From positions 248,001-312,000 of the forward strand of contig NC_037321.1 in the NCBI RefSeq assembly GCF_000143535.2: DNA of 64,000 nucleotides. The letters run 5' to 3'. The notes under the pieces were generated by a model. The model was given only the letters and a program-made list of their open reading frames with translations. It searched no databases and was not told where the DNA came from. The stretch comes from Botrytis cinerea B05.10 (lineage: Eukaryota > Ascomycota > Leotiomycetes > Helotiales > Sclerotiniaceae). Position numbers and translations under genes: made by a program. Positions 9,612-22,794 of this stretch are shown one piece after another. Within the stretch, counting starts at the first letter, position 1, and the number at the start of each line of letters is the position of its first letter.

Positions 9612-12600
9612 ATGGCGGAGAATATGTCCCGGGATACAGAAAACGTGGGAAATGCCAACAACGGCAACCCAGTCAAACGATCGTGGATCTCACTTAGATC
9701 AGGAGGACGTGGATCCTCTTATGTCGCCCTTTTCAGACCTTTGGACGACCTTCAGTCTCGGTTCATCTTATTTTGTGGGGTGCTATTTGCAATCGCTGCT
9801 GGGGCACGTCAGTATATCTTCATTGTCTTTGTAGTTCTATTCTGACGAAACTTTTCGGCATCACAGCTCTTCCTATAATCGGTGTCATATTTGCGCGCAT
9901 CATCGATGCCTTTCCGCCTTCCGAGGAAGAAGTTGTTGCCCGAGTCTATCAATTGGTTGCTGTTGGTTAGGGTTTAAATCTTTCAAAATCTTGAAGCAAT
10001 TGCTAACCATGCAGCGTGCGCATATTTCATAGTAACATGGGGCTGGGCATTCTGCTGGGGAATCGTTGGTGATAGAGTATCGCGAGGTTTACGCATACAG
10101 ATGGTCGACAGAGCTTTGGGACTTGATCAGACATATTATGAGACTCAATGTCCAGATGTAAGACTGCGTATTCAGTAAGAAGACTAAAGTTAACCATTTC
10201 AAGATCACCAGTCGTCTGACTATAGACGCACAAACAGTCCAAGCTGGCACAGCTGAGAAAGTGGGCCTATTTTTGCAATCTTGCAGTTATTTTATTGTAG
10301 CGTTCATAGTAGGGTTTGCTCTCAACGCTCGTCTCACTGGAATTCTTTTTGCTGCGGTAATTCCCTCTATGACACTGGTTGTTGTCATTGGTACCTCCAC
10401 GTTAAATAAATATGCCAAGGCCGCAGCGGAGAGTAATGCAATCGCAAACTCAATTGCTGAAGGGGCTGTGAAGGCAGTACAAGTGGTTCAAGCTTTCGAT
10501 GCTTTTGATGCTTTAACGGGTTCTCACCACAATAATCTAATTATTGCAATGAGATACGGTGCAAAAAAAGCTGTGACAGGTGCACTGATGCTTGGCAGTG
10601 TATTTTTTATTGCGTAGGTTATGTCATCTTCACCTCCATCTCATGGCTTCCAATGGTCCGCACTGGAATCTGATTACCCCAGCATCTCAATTTTGAGTCT
10701 CTTTAAATGTTTCAACTAGTTTGAAATAGAGAATTTTCCGTGAATATTTTACCACTTTCAAATGTTGGAAGCTATATTCAGTCTGGACTGTTGAAATCCT
10801 GTCTGTTTTACAGTGCTAACAATAAAAAGGTTTTCAGCAAATGCTTTAGCATTTTGGCAAGGCTCCAAGATAATAAACTCGGGCTCGTCTGGCAGTGCAG
10901 GAACTGTATATGCCATTGTTTTTCTAATACTTGATGCTTCATTTGTGATCGGAGCAGCAGGCCCATTTGTTCAATCCTTCGCAAACGCTGCTTCCGCTGG
11001 GCAGCGAATATTCAATCTTATAGATTATCCCAGCATACCAATCGATGTATACTCTGAGGAGGGAATTACCTGTGATAGCGAGGTACTAGATTCAGGAGGA
11101 AATATTACCTTTCAAGATGTCAGCTTCTCTTATCCAGCACGCCCACTCGAAACCGTTTTGAATTCAGTCAATATAGTAATCAGAACTGGAACTTCTGTGG
11201 GCATTGTAGGCGCATCTGGAAGTGGCAAATCAACTATCACTTCGCTTCTCTTCAGACTGTATGACCCCTCACGGGGCTCTGTTCGAGTTAACGGCCACGC
11301 AATACCTGAATACAATTTAGCCAGTATCCGCAAGAATATGGCCTTAGTTGACCAAGATCCAGCAGTCTTTTCGGGAACCATTTACGATAATATCAGATAT
11401 GGCTACAAAGGAATTGTTTTGGAAGAAGAGCAGATGAGAGAAAAGTGCATAGATGCTGCGAAGGCTTCTGATGCCTGGCAATTCATTGAATCGCTACCAG
11501 ATGGATTGGATACCTGGCTTGGTGAGCCATCTGGTACGAGGCTTTCTGGTGGCCAGAAACAGCGACTATGCCTTGCTAGGGCCTTAGTAGGTGACCCTCC
11601 TCTATTGATATTAGATGAAGCTACTAGTGCACTTGATACAATCAGCGAAGCGGCCATCTTGAGCTCTCTTTCAATAGCAAGATCTTCGAGTAAGCGGACT
11701 ACCGTAATGGTCGCGCATCGTCTTGCATCAGTGAGGGCGGCTGATAATATCATCGTTATGGGTCAAGGTCTGGTTCTTGAACAGGGAAGTCACGATTTCC
11801 TAATGTCGAAACCTGATGGTGCTTACCGTCAACTGGTTGAAGCACAAAGACTAAATTCTTCTCACAAAAGCCAACACGCTGAATCACTCGAGCCTCCGCA
11901 AATCGAAAAACCATCCATCTCATCTGACGGATTTTCTGATCATGAGAATGATTCTACACAAGACTCACATGAGGACAGTAGCCCTGAATTTTCAAAAACT
12001 CTCGGAACTTTCGCAATAATCCGACGCTGTTTTTCTTTAACGAAATCTGAAATTCCCTTTACTTTACTTGCATTCGTGGCTTGTGCTGCAACGGGAGGTC
12101 TCGTCATTGGCGAATCTATTGTTTTCGGCAATTTGGTTTCTTTACTCAACAGCTCCGTCTCATCTTCTCAGGTAGATTTGTTTTGTTTAATGTTTTTCGT
12201 TGTTGCAACCGTTGCACTTCTTGGTTATACAACTTCTGGGTCCTGCTTTGGAATTGTTTCCGAAACTTTGATTATGCGAACTAGAGATTTATCCCTACGA
12301 ACTATATTGAGACAAGATATGGAATGGTTTCTAAAATCAGGTCGATCTACTTCTGCCCTTATCTCTGTTATGAAAATGGATTCAGGCCACTTGAGTGGAC
12401 TTTCGGGAGTGATTATCGGAACCATGATATCCGGTTTTGTCTCGGTTGTTGGTGGGGCTATTTTAGCACATGCTGTGGCTTGGAAAATCGCGATTGTTCT
12501 TTTAGGTACATCGCCAGTAATTCTCCTTGCGGGATACTTTCGGATACGTGTTTTAGCTCAAATAGAGCAAAAAAATCAAGCAGCGTATGTCGACGCTTCT

Positions 12601-13933
12601 GCATTCGCAACTGAGGCTTGTGGAGCAATCCGCACCATTTCTGCACTTGGAATAGAACGAGAAACTTCATCGAAGTTCAAAGTCGCAGTCAATAAGCATC
12701 GAAAGCAAACTTCTAGGAACACAGCGCTTGGCAATATACTTCTTGCTTTTGCGCTAGCAATCACGTAAGTATCCTCCTTGTGTAGCGAGGCAAATGGCTA
12801 ATCAGCTTACAGGTATTTCATATACTCTCTTGCCTATTGGTGGGGAGCCAAGCAAGTGAGAGAGGGGTATTATTCATCTCGTCAATTTTTCATTGTTCTT
12901 CCCGCTATACTGTATTCGGCTCAAGCCGCAGGACAATTGTTCAGTCTGGCACCAGATATTGGGAGAGCAAAAGGCGCCGCATCTCGAGTCTTCAAATTGC
13001 ACGATGAGAAGCCAACTATTGACCTTACTAACGATTCAACCCCTGCGACTATTTCTCCGGATAGGTCCTCGAATGAGACTTCTCCAATTCCTTGTGGTAC
13101 AATCGAGTTCAGAAATGTTGGTCTCGCCTACAAATCTCGCGCCGATACACCCATATTCACCAGCCTGAATTTTACCGTGCAAGCTGGCGAGACAGTTGCT
13201 TTAGTAGGAAAATCAGGGGCTGGAAAAACATCAACCATCTCATTGATAGAGCGATTCTACGATCCAACTTCCGGTGCAATTCTTCTTGATGGCATAGATA
13301 TCCGGGAAGTTCCTGTGTCTCAACATCGAGCTCGACTCAGTCTTGTATCTCAAGATCCTGATTTGTTTTCGGGTAGTGTAGCGTTCAATGTTGGGTTAGG
13401 GGCTCGGCCAGGTCATTCTGCGACAATGGAAGAAATCACAGCTGCTTGTAATGCTGTCGGTATTCATGATTTTATCAACGGATTACCCGATGGTTATGAG
13501 ACGTGTGTATATTCTTTTCAGACTTCACAAAGTTGCTAACAATTTTAGACAATGTGGTATTAATGGTTCTCAACTGTCTGGGGGACAGAAGCAACGAGTT
13601 GCAATAGCCCGAGCATACATTCGCGACCCAGAGATTTTGTTGCTTGATGAAGCCACTTCAGCTCTTGGTAAAGGACTCCATTTTGTTGGCCAAGAGATCA
13701 AACACTAACATGCTACAGACTCGCATTCTGAAGCTCAGATACAAGAAGCAATCAAAACTGTCTCTCGTAAACGAACTACGATCATGATCGCACATCGTCT
13801 CACCAGTGTACAAAATGCTGATCGCATCTTAGTTTTCGATTGTGGCAAAATAGTAGAAGAAGGGAAGCACGAGCAATTGATGAATGGTGGCGGTATTTAC
13901 GAAGAAATGATCAGAGCGCAGGATTTGGGTTAA
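9612..13933 (+). CDS. Full-length ABC transporter (ABCB type) of the siderophore locus
   Basis: Model: join(9612..9807,9867..9965,10015..10157,10204..10613,10830..12764,12813..13502,13549..13667,13719..13933), 1268 residues, eight exons, all junctions in frame. It is a TMD-NBD-TMD-NBD exporter-type ABC protein. NBD1 has Walker [10 protein letters not shown] (about residue 410), signature LSGGQKQR (about 522), Walker [13 protein letters not shown] and H-loop VAHRL. NBD2 has Walker [10 protein letters not shown] (about 1059), LSGGQKQR (about 1167), [11 protein letters not shown] and IAHRL. Both sites look catalytically intact. Membrane helices precede each NBD, and a polar Ser/Glu/His-rich linker follows NBD1. 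Its position between the NRPS and sidA, with SreA-type boxes on both sides, suggests a role in siderophore export or iron handling, like the SreA-controlled ABC transporters of Aspergillus. A general multidrug exporter is the alternative. Intron 4 (10614-10829, 216 bp) is much longer than the others (46-59 bp). Confidence 0.92.
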
Positions 13934-14810
13934 TGTGAGTTTTATTGTTCATTTTACTTCTGTAGCATAGCGTTGGATTCCGCTTTCCATATCCAAATGT
14001 ACAATACTATGATTCCATTACCATGGATAGGTGGAAATTTAAGTGGTGGTACGGAACACGGCATGAATCAGGGACGGCTGACACGACATTTGTTTAACCC
14101 TCAACGGCTTATAGATAAGAGAATAATGCAGGTGTCGAAACGTTCAAGAAATTTAGCATAGACTTGCATTTATATATATACCAACCATTAGTGAATAAGT
14201 GCTCGTCTCCCTAGCCTCCTACCAGACAGACAAACTTGTTCACATATTATTGAATCTCGTATTGTCGTAACAGTCCATATCTTGCATTGTCTATTCCAAC
14301 GCAAGTTGCACAACAATATGATGCCATATTTTCGATATCTTCAAATTATCCACACCAATCGTTACACCGCCGCTGATACCTCCCAAGGTCGGCACTTTGG
14401 TGCAAACGTTAATAATATAATGCAGGGCTCTAATCCACTTCACAACCTGGCCATTCCTTTTTGCCATCTGGTTCTCCGGTACCGAGTAGATTTGGTTTTC
14501 CTTACGTGGTGACCCCACTACATCATTTCTCCCTTTGAGGTTACGCATCTCAAGTCGAGCCCAACCTGCATCATCCCACATTACGAAATCTAGGACGACA
14601 CAAGTTCTTTCCACTTTCATCCATATCGAGTTAAAGCCCTGGAAAATCTTAGTTATTCAAAGCAAGCAAGGTTTCCCATCGCTTCGGACATGCCTATTTG
14701 AATCTAGGAGATCTGCATGGTGACTATATAAGCTGCATCTCACTCTTTTAGCACAATTTACCAGAGGCAGGAAAAAGTAGAGATTAACAGGGATTATGAT
14801 TATCTTTTTC

Positions 14811-14819
14811 ATCTGATAA
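14811..14819 (+). promoter_or_regulatory. SreA/iron-GATA consensus box 1 upstream of sidA
   Basis: Exact ATCTGATAA on the plus strand, the W=T form of the SreA consensus ATCWGATAA. About 1.9 kb upstream of the sidA start codon and 0.88 kb past the ABC transporter stop. First of three boxes within 323 bp. Confidence 0.6.
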
Positions 14820-14892
14820 AAAATTTTCATCACTAGTTTTTGGAATTGGCCATTTAGATTGAATGGAGTGGGGAATCTAATTGGGGCAAAGG

Positions 14893-14901
14893 ATCTGATA
14901 A
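14893..14901 (+). promoter_or_regulatory. SreA/iron-GATA consensus box 2 upstream of sidA
   Basis: A second exact ATCTGATAA on the plus strand, 82 bp after the first. Close spacing of same-orientation boxes is what one would expect of a regulatory cluster; binding is inferred. Confidence 0.6.
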
Positions 14902-15124
14902 CGAGTACGAAACAATGTGGACCGATGTCGGTGAGTGGAGAATTGAGAGGGATTCTTCAAGAAAGTTTCAACATGTTGGAAAAGTATGTATCACAGTGTC
15001 ACTGTACCATAGGTCCGTACCTCGAACCTTGATATGGATGGATGTATGAGCTCTTTTCAACCCTTTCAAAATTCCTTCCCCTGCTCCGCATTTATCCGTC
15101 ATGCTTTCACAAATTTCGGGACGG

Positions 15125-15133
15125 ATCTGATAA
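15125..15133 (+). promoter_or_regulatory. SreA/iron-GATA consensus box 3 upstream of sidA
   Basis: A third exact ATCTGATAA in the same orientation, about 1.6 kb before the sidA start codon. The distance is long for a fungal promoter, so the sidA transcript may begin well upstream of its ATG, or the boxes may act at a distance. Confidence 0.6.
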
Positions 15134-16732
15134 TTTCTCTTGGCAACTAAGTGGAGAGAAGTTGTCCCCGAGGTGACTTGTTCATTGGTTTGTCCTCTTA
15201 ACAGAAAACCCGCGTCGCCATCTACTACTGGAAGAAGCTACTACGAGCACCCCGCACACACGTTCACATGCTACATACGACCTTTTTCAAGCCGGAAGAA
15301 TGTAAGCGCGTAGTGACAGAGAGGCCACTGACAGCTTGCTGGAGACTGGAGTAGCTTTAGTGGATATTTACCGGTGGGATTACTCGAAAATAGCTACGAT
15401 CTATCCATTCACATAACTCTAGCGACGCAATCGAGACGACTAACCTATAACATCAAGAAGTAGAAAGCATCTACAATGTCACATTCAAAGAGGAAAGCAT
15501 GTCCGATGTACATATCAAGAAAATCAGACGATGTACATATCATATCATGTCAAAAATCGGTCGAGTCAGTCCAATCTGCTCATACTTCGTGCACAAATCT
15601 ACCTTCCATATCCTCGTTGACACCATTCATGTTCGCTATCCCTACAACATCATTCTCATCATCCATGAATGATCTTTGGCTGCCCCATAATAAACAGGAA
15701 AAGGTCCATGTCTGGAATCAAAATACACACATGCTAACCTGCCATTATACCTACCAATGACAATGAGAAATCTTGGCATACATGTTCTGTGATTTTATTG
15801 TTGATGTCCCCCATGTTCTTGCTAAGGTAACTGAATTAATGATTCGAGATTCTATTACACATTATTTCAGAAATCCCATTTACATTTTTCTATTGATTGA
15901 GAGATACATATATCCTTTACAATAAGTATCTGGACTCTTCTTTTCTTTTGGTCAGTTGTGCCATCTACTTTTATCAATTAGGCTTTATTCTTCGCCCTTT
16001 TCCCTCTGCATTATCGAGATCACGTATTTAATCATTTTTTTGATTTAATTTCTAAATTGATCAATCATCTGTATATTTGAGAATAACACCTAGCCTCCCT
16101 CCTTCATCTACTTTTATCCTTTCAGATATTCCAAATAAGTCCTCCTACCTCAGATATCACTCTTATCGTGGTCATTCCGTCATCGATATACACTTTATCG
16201 ATTATCTTGGGCTGCGCACAAGTTAGTTCAATTCGTCAATCAACCAATTGAACTTCTTAGCCGACATACTCCTTCTCCAAAACATCTCCAAACGCAGTTA
16301 CCGCCAGAACCAGTGGTACTTTCTAATACTTAAGGCTTTGTACCAATCTGCACAGCTTGATTCTAGCGGACGCACGGCAAGTTCACACTTGTATCCAACG
16401 GCAGTTACATCAGCCTTCGAAGGAATATCGAATCTCCAATCAGAATCCTCGGATTGCAAAGCAGATTTTTGGGGTAGAGGTATCTTTGTATCTTTTGGGA
16501 CAGTACGGCTTTTGGCATCTGGAATAGTATTATTTAAGAGAAGGTGAACATTCTTTCGGTGTTGGTTTTTTGGACAATACGAATCGTTGAGTAAATCCGA
16601 ATAAAAGCATATTCGGATCACTCTCAGAAGCTTGGAAAACCAAATATATAAAATCACTTGATCAGTAGTTTTGATCACGTTACATTCATATACAATCTTC
16701 TACTCATCCTCGAATCGAAATTTAAATTAAAA

Positions 16733-18369
<1,637 letters not shown>

Positions 18370-20130
18370 ATCTGCCGCGCTTTTTTTGTCATTCAAGATA
18401 CCACAGTATGCTGTAGCGCAGCGGTTAATTCTCATATAGATCATTACCGGTGCTCAGAATAGGTTGTTGTTTTTTTGTTGTTTATACATATTTTTTTCCC
18501 GAATGATGGTATTATCAGTGGAGGAGTAGAAGATAAAAGTGAATCATGTATATAGGACTGGAGTTTGGGTTTGTGGAATGGAGATTTTGTTTATACCTCT
18601 TGATATGTTCTTTACCATCTTATCATGAGTAATCCGTCTGAAAAGATTGTGAGTATCTACCGACCTTGTTTGATGGGGTAGATGGGAAACTTGTTGTCAT
18701 TATGAGATATTCGTTGGGTATTTCAACAACAAAGTTGAGATGTAGCGGGTAATTAATCTTTACTTTTTATTGATAGTGGAAGAAAGTCACTGGGTTCCTG
18801 TCAAATGTAAACAAATCAAAGCCTAGGGCTTCATGATGTACTGCCATGACTTGCCAGATTCTCGTGGATAATATGTCTGTCTTTCTGATGAAAGGAATCC
18901 ACGGGCTTCAACATCGTTGAGATGTGGTATGTATGACGTTGGATGAAAAATTGAACAAGCCACTACTAGGTTAGCCGGAGCTAAGTTTGCAAAGAGTTTT
19001 AAGATGTGCGGTGTTGATTTCTGATATGGTGTAATTCTAGGATGAAGGTACTTATATGCCAGTTTCCTGGGGAAGTGGAGATTGAGATGTCACTCCTGCA
19101 GGTACTAACTCGAGATCTTCAATGTACTACTAGTTCGCTCAGAGGATCAACGTTCGATACCAGGATGCAAATGTGGCACCCGCTGTAGCTCCCTCAGTGT
19201 AAAGAGTAAATTTTCTCCCTTGTTTCTCTTCAAGCCAGCCCCAACATGTTCTTGTCGAATTTTTAAATTTAATATGGATTTTTCCACAATTAGATTGTAC
19301 TTCTAGCGCTTTGTATCTTGCGTGAGATTGTATCTGTTAAATAGTTTGCTCAATAGATTATACAGTTTACGGCGCCTCCTGATTATCCAAATTTTACATT
19401 TGACACTGGTTACTTGAGCACTTGAGACGATGATCTTTGAGAACCTTGGGATTTTCTTGCCGCCTGTAGTACTGATGTGATTTTTAGTGTGTGTGTGACA
19501 ACCTTCCACATTAGAAATTCTCCCAGATGTTTGCTCAAGCTTTCTCTCTTGTTGAATCGGTCCTCAATTTACCAATTTTCTCTCCACAAATTGCCCTCCT
19601 GGTGATATTCAGAGTGGGAGTCCAGATAACAGATCCAGAATTAATAATTGCAACACGTTTTTACAAAGGCCATTTATAATTCCATCTAGTTCTGATTCAT
19701 TGTGACTAGCCCCCCAGCATGGAGAATCTAACACAAAATCTTGGGAGATAGTCTATCTTAGTTCTGTCAAGATTCATCATGGTTTCCCCCAATATCTAAG
19801 CGAAAATCAATACTCTTCTTCCCAGTAGCATTAGACTTGGGACATTTTGATAGTATATAATTCGCTTATAACTTTTGTAGGTTCTTCTCAAGCTACGCTT
19901 TTTGGTAATCTCGTATCATATTGATGTTTATCGTTCACACAGCTCAACACCCAGTGGTGTGATGTTATGTATTCACTTCCTTATTCGGAGGACAGAGCTC
20001 ATTTTCGGTGACTTGGCAAGAACATATTTTGCTAAGTCGCATCTCTTCACTTTACACAATTTTCTGCCACGCATAGATATCAAGTGCCACTAACTTGCAA
20101 TTATCAATCTAAACCCACATATTCCATACT
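18370..20130. other. Gene-free AT-rich interval
   Basis: About 1.76 kb after sidA. Only short, unconnected open frames are present on either strand. I see no domain, RNA gene or mobile element in it. Confidence 0.65.
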
Positions 20131-20169
20131 TCACACGCCCTGCACCCTCCGCCAAACATGTCCCAGCCT

Positions 20170-21530
20170 CCAAATTCCGCATCATAACAAATCTTCCCTC
20201 CATAGCCATCCTATCAATCATGCACAAACTTAGCATCCACGTAATGTACATCGCCATCTACAAAATCGGCTATAGATCCTCCTTACTCCATCTCTACAAC
20301 CAAGGACCTTAAGTTCTTTCCGGCTCCAACAATCCCATTCTTACACAGTTCTGCGGAATTACTCTAAGAGACAAATCACTCCCACTTTCTGGAGTCATAT
20401 TTGTGAATATTACAGATGGGTCTACGTCAGAACTTTCTTTGTATGCTTTTCAGTTTGCGGGACAGCTTGTTTCTGTAATTACTGCTGTGATGATTGAAAG
20501 TTTGAGTGAGGGAAACCAAGGAACTGTTTTTGCTTTGTGCGTGTTTTTTTTTGTGTGTTTTGAATGATGATATCAATCTGATCTGATCTAACGAGTTATT
20601 GATTTTTTTCCCTTGGAGATTCGCCATACAGATGTTAGGAGATGGAATCTTCATGCCGATTTATTGCTGTATTCATATGGCTACTTCTTATACCGCTACT
20701 GCAGTTGGTAAGAACATGGCTAGAGAAATTACTCTACGAAAAAACATCGCCCTGGCAACATTATCAATATCTATTTGTATCGGATACATGATCCCACCGA
20801 TACTAATAACTTTACCTTTCCGCCCAAAAGTTACCAAGCAATGGTCTGGGGGGTTTCTGGCAAGGTTTCTCCGTTTGGATTTCTCCATGTCAAGTTCTTT
20901 TGGGGAAATGTACATCACAAATTCTTTTTCCAACCTAAGATTGTGTGCGCCGTCCTTCAAAATCTCCCATGTCAAAAAATCAAAGTAAAAATACTCAACT
21001 CCGCTTACCAACCCGAATTTTACAAACCAATCTCCTACGGCACACCTAAAATTTTGCTCTCATAGTATCAACATTTTTCTACTTTCTTCCTCTCGCGCTC
21101 ATAACCTGCAACTATTTCTTCCCCTTCCTCTTCTCTCCCCACTATCATTCCATCTTGACATTCTCTCGAGTATTTATTCCTCTACCGTTTTGGCCACAAA
21201 GACAAATAGAATCTATAGCAATAGCAATCCATAATTTCTCACAATATGATCAATATATGGATCGAGCGCTGCGTTTATATGGGCCATTAGCTTGGATATG
21301 AATTCAAGACAACAATTTACCTGGAGAAAGATTGTCAAATTACGGATTTGGAGTTTGGGGATGAGTGTTTTTGCGGGACCGGGAGCAATGATGGGTGTGG
21401 CTTTTAAGAGAGAGTGATTTGGGGAGGAGAGGGCTGGATCTGTGAATGGAAAAGTAAATGAGATATAGCTGGACCATACTTTGACTATCACAAACATACC
21501 AAATGGAGTTGTATTAGAATCTTACTCGAA
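20170..21530 (+). pseudogene. Decayed integral membrane protein gene
   Basis: The plus strand carries membrane-protein-like coding fragments in successive frames. A segment at about 20330-20540 includes YAFQFAGQLVSVITAVMIES. After a possible intron (about 20537-20630) comes MLGDGIFMPIYCCIHMATS and a hydrophobic stretch with IALATLSISICIGYMIP up to about 20830. From there the coding signal jumps frame (YQAMVWGVSGK), and a last fragment near 21370-21410 reads FAGPGAMMGVAFKRE. In-frame stops lie upstream (about 20310) and between fragments. The pieces resemble a fungal multi-pass membrane protein of a type I recall from secondary-metabolite loci, but I cannot name the family. Stops plus frame changes suggest a dead gene rather than a spliced one. 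A misread multi-intron gene remains possible. Confidence 0.5.
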
Positions 21531-22794
21531 ATTCTCTTCTCTCCATAATATTTCTCGCTTGTTAAACATCTTTTTACAGGCAGGCACAACGAGTATGACC
21601 CCCTCACCCACCCCCTTTCATCTCAAATACCTATTCTCCTCTACTCTAAAAACAATCTAGAAAGAAAATGTTGATATTTTCCTTAGCAAACTATTTCATT
21701 GATACATACATACACGCAGCCCATAAGAACCATATCAACTCCCATCCCCACCAACACAATAACCACCTCCCAATTTCCTCCACCCTGCCCTCACCCGCGT
21801 CCTCCTCTCCCCACCCCCCTTTGTTTCCCTCAGAATCCACCATCCACATCTTCAAAGCCACATCTCCAGCGATACAACCCCTCCCCCCCCCCTCACTTTA
21901 CCCTTCGCTCCATCCCTCCATCCCTCCATCCCAATCTCCATATCTCACCCAAAAAGATTATTTATTCATTCATTTATTTATTTATTTATTTATTTATTCA
22001 TTTTCTCATTCTCATTCCCCCTGTAAATAAAAATAAACGTAATCCCGCGCAGTGTATATATATAGACAGACAGACACCGACAGATGTCAATGAATGAATG
22101 CTATACCGACTCCGTATAAACTGAAGATGTCGGATTTGCTATTAGAAACGAGACTTCAATATGACTCTGCGGATTTGATAAAGATTAGAAATCAGAGTAT
22201 CCATAGTTATACATAATACATAGTCCCAATTCAGGAAGTTCAAATGACACAGTATAGAATAGCATAATATACATTCACGATACCCAATACTCTCGTTGTA
22301 GTCAGTTTTAACATCTTTGAAGCTTCTCAAGAATCGAAATAAGATAATCAGGAATCTACGTGAACAAATCAATCTCTTCATATCGTAATAACCAGATCCA
22401 TACAAATGTGAGCAAACAACCAAAATATCAAGCAAGCCCACAGCCATGAGTCTTACACTGTTAAAATCTCATATTGGTATCAATAATAAAGGTCATTAAA
22501 TACACCGCTTGCTTCTCCACCCCACATAACATCATCTTCTCCCCTTTGAACATAAAAGACCTCAGTAATCCCATAAAGACCTTGGTCATTCCCTAAAGTC
22601 GTCCAGGAATGCCTTCGTGTACACACCCGATTTCCATCCCTTGCTACCATTATTTCCGCTCATTACCAAAAATGATTCGACATCTCTCCCTTAAGCGATT
22701 TTCCCATTCTTAAACAACGATAACCATCCGCATTCCTCAGCAGCCAATTATCCCGTTTTACTGCACTGCCCTTCCTTGATTACAACTACTTCGT
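21531..22794. other. Gene-free, pyrimidine-rich and microsatellite-bearing interval
   Basis: The plus strand is strongly C/T-rich between about 21560 and 22020, with a TTTA repeat. Below this lies AT-rich DNA without a supportable gene. It is the region between the relic gene and the 3' end of the TRP channel gene. Confidence 0.6.
21961..22001. repeat. TTTA-type tetranucleotide microsatellite
   Basis: A run of TTTA/TTCA units of about 41 bp lies inside a pyrimidine-rich stretch. Simple sequence repeat; no function apparent. Confidence 0.85.

Larger units (their letters stand above)
13934..16732. other. Intergenic region between ABC transporter and sidA
   Basis: About 2.8 kb without a supportable gene. 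Scattered open frames of up to about 125 codons occur on both strands without domains or splice support. The main content is three exact ATCTGATAA boxes between 14811 and 15133, and a CCAAT box at 16244-16248 about 0.5 kb before the sidA start codon. Confidence 0.7.

Noticed and set aside
14291..14620. Minus-strand frame of 109 codons between ABC and sidA
   Set aside because: No domain or splice support; isolated in promoter-like DNA.
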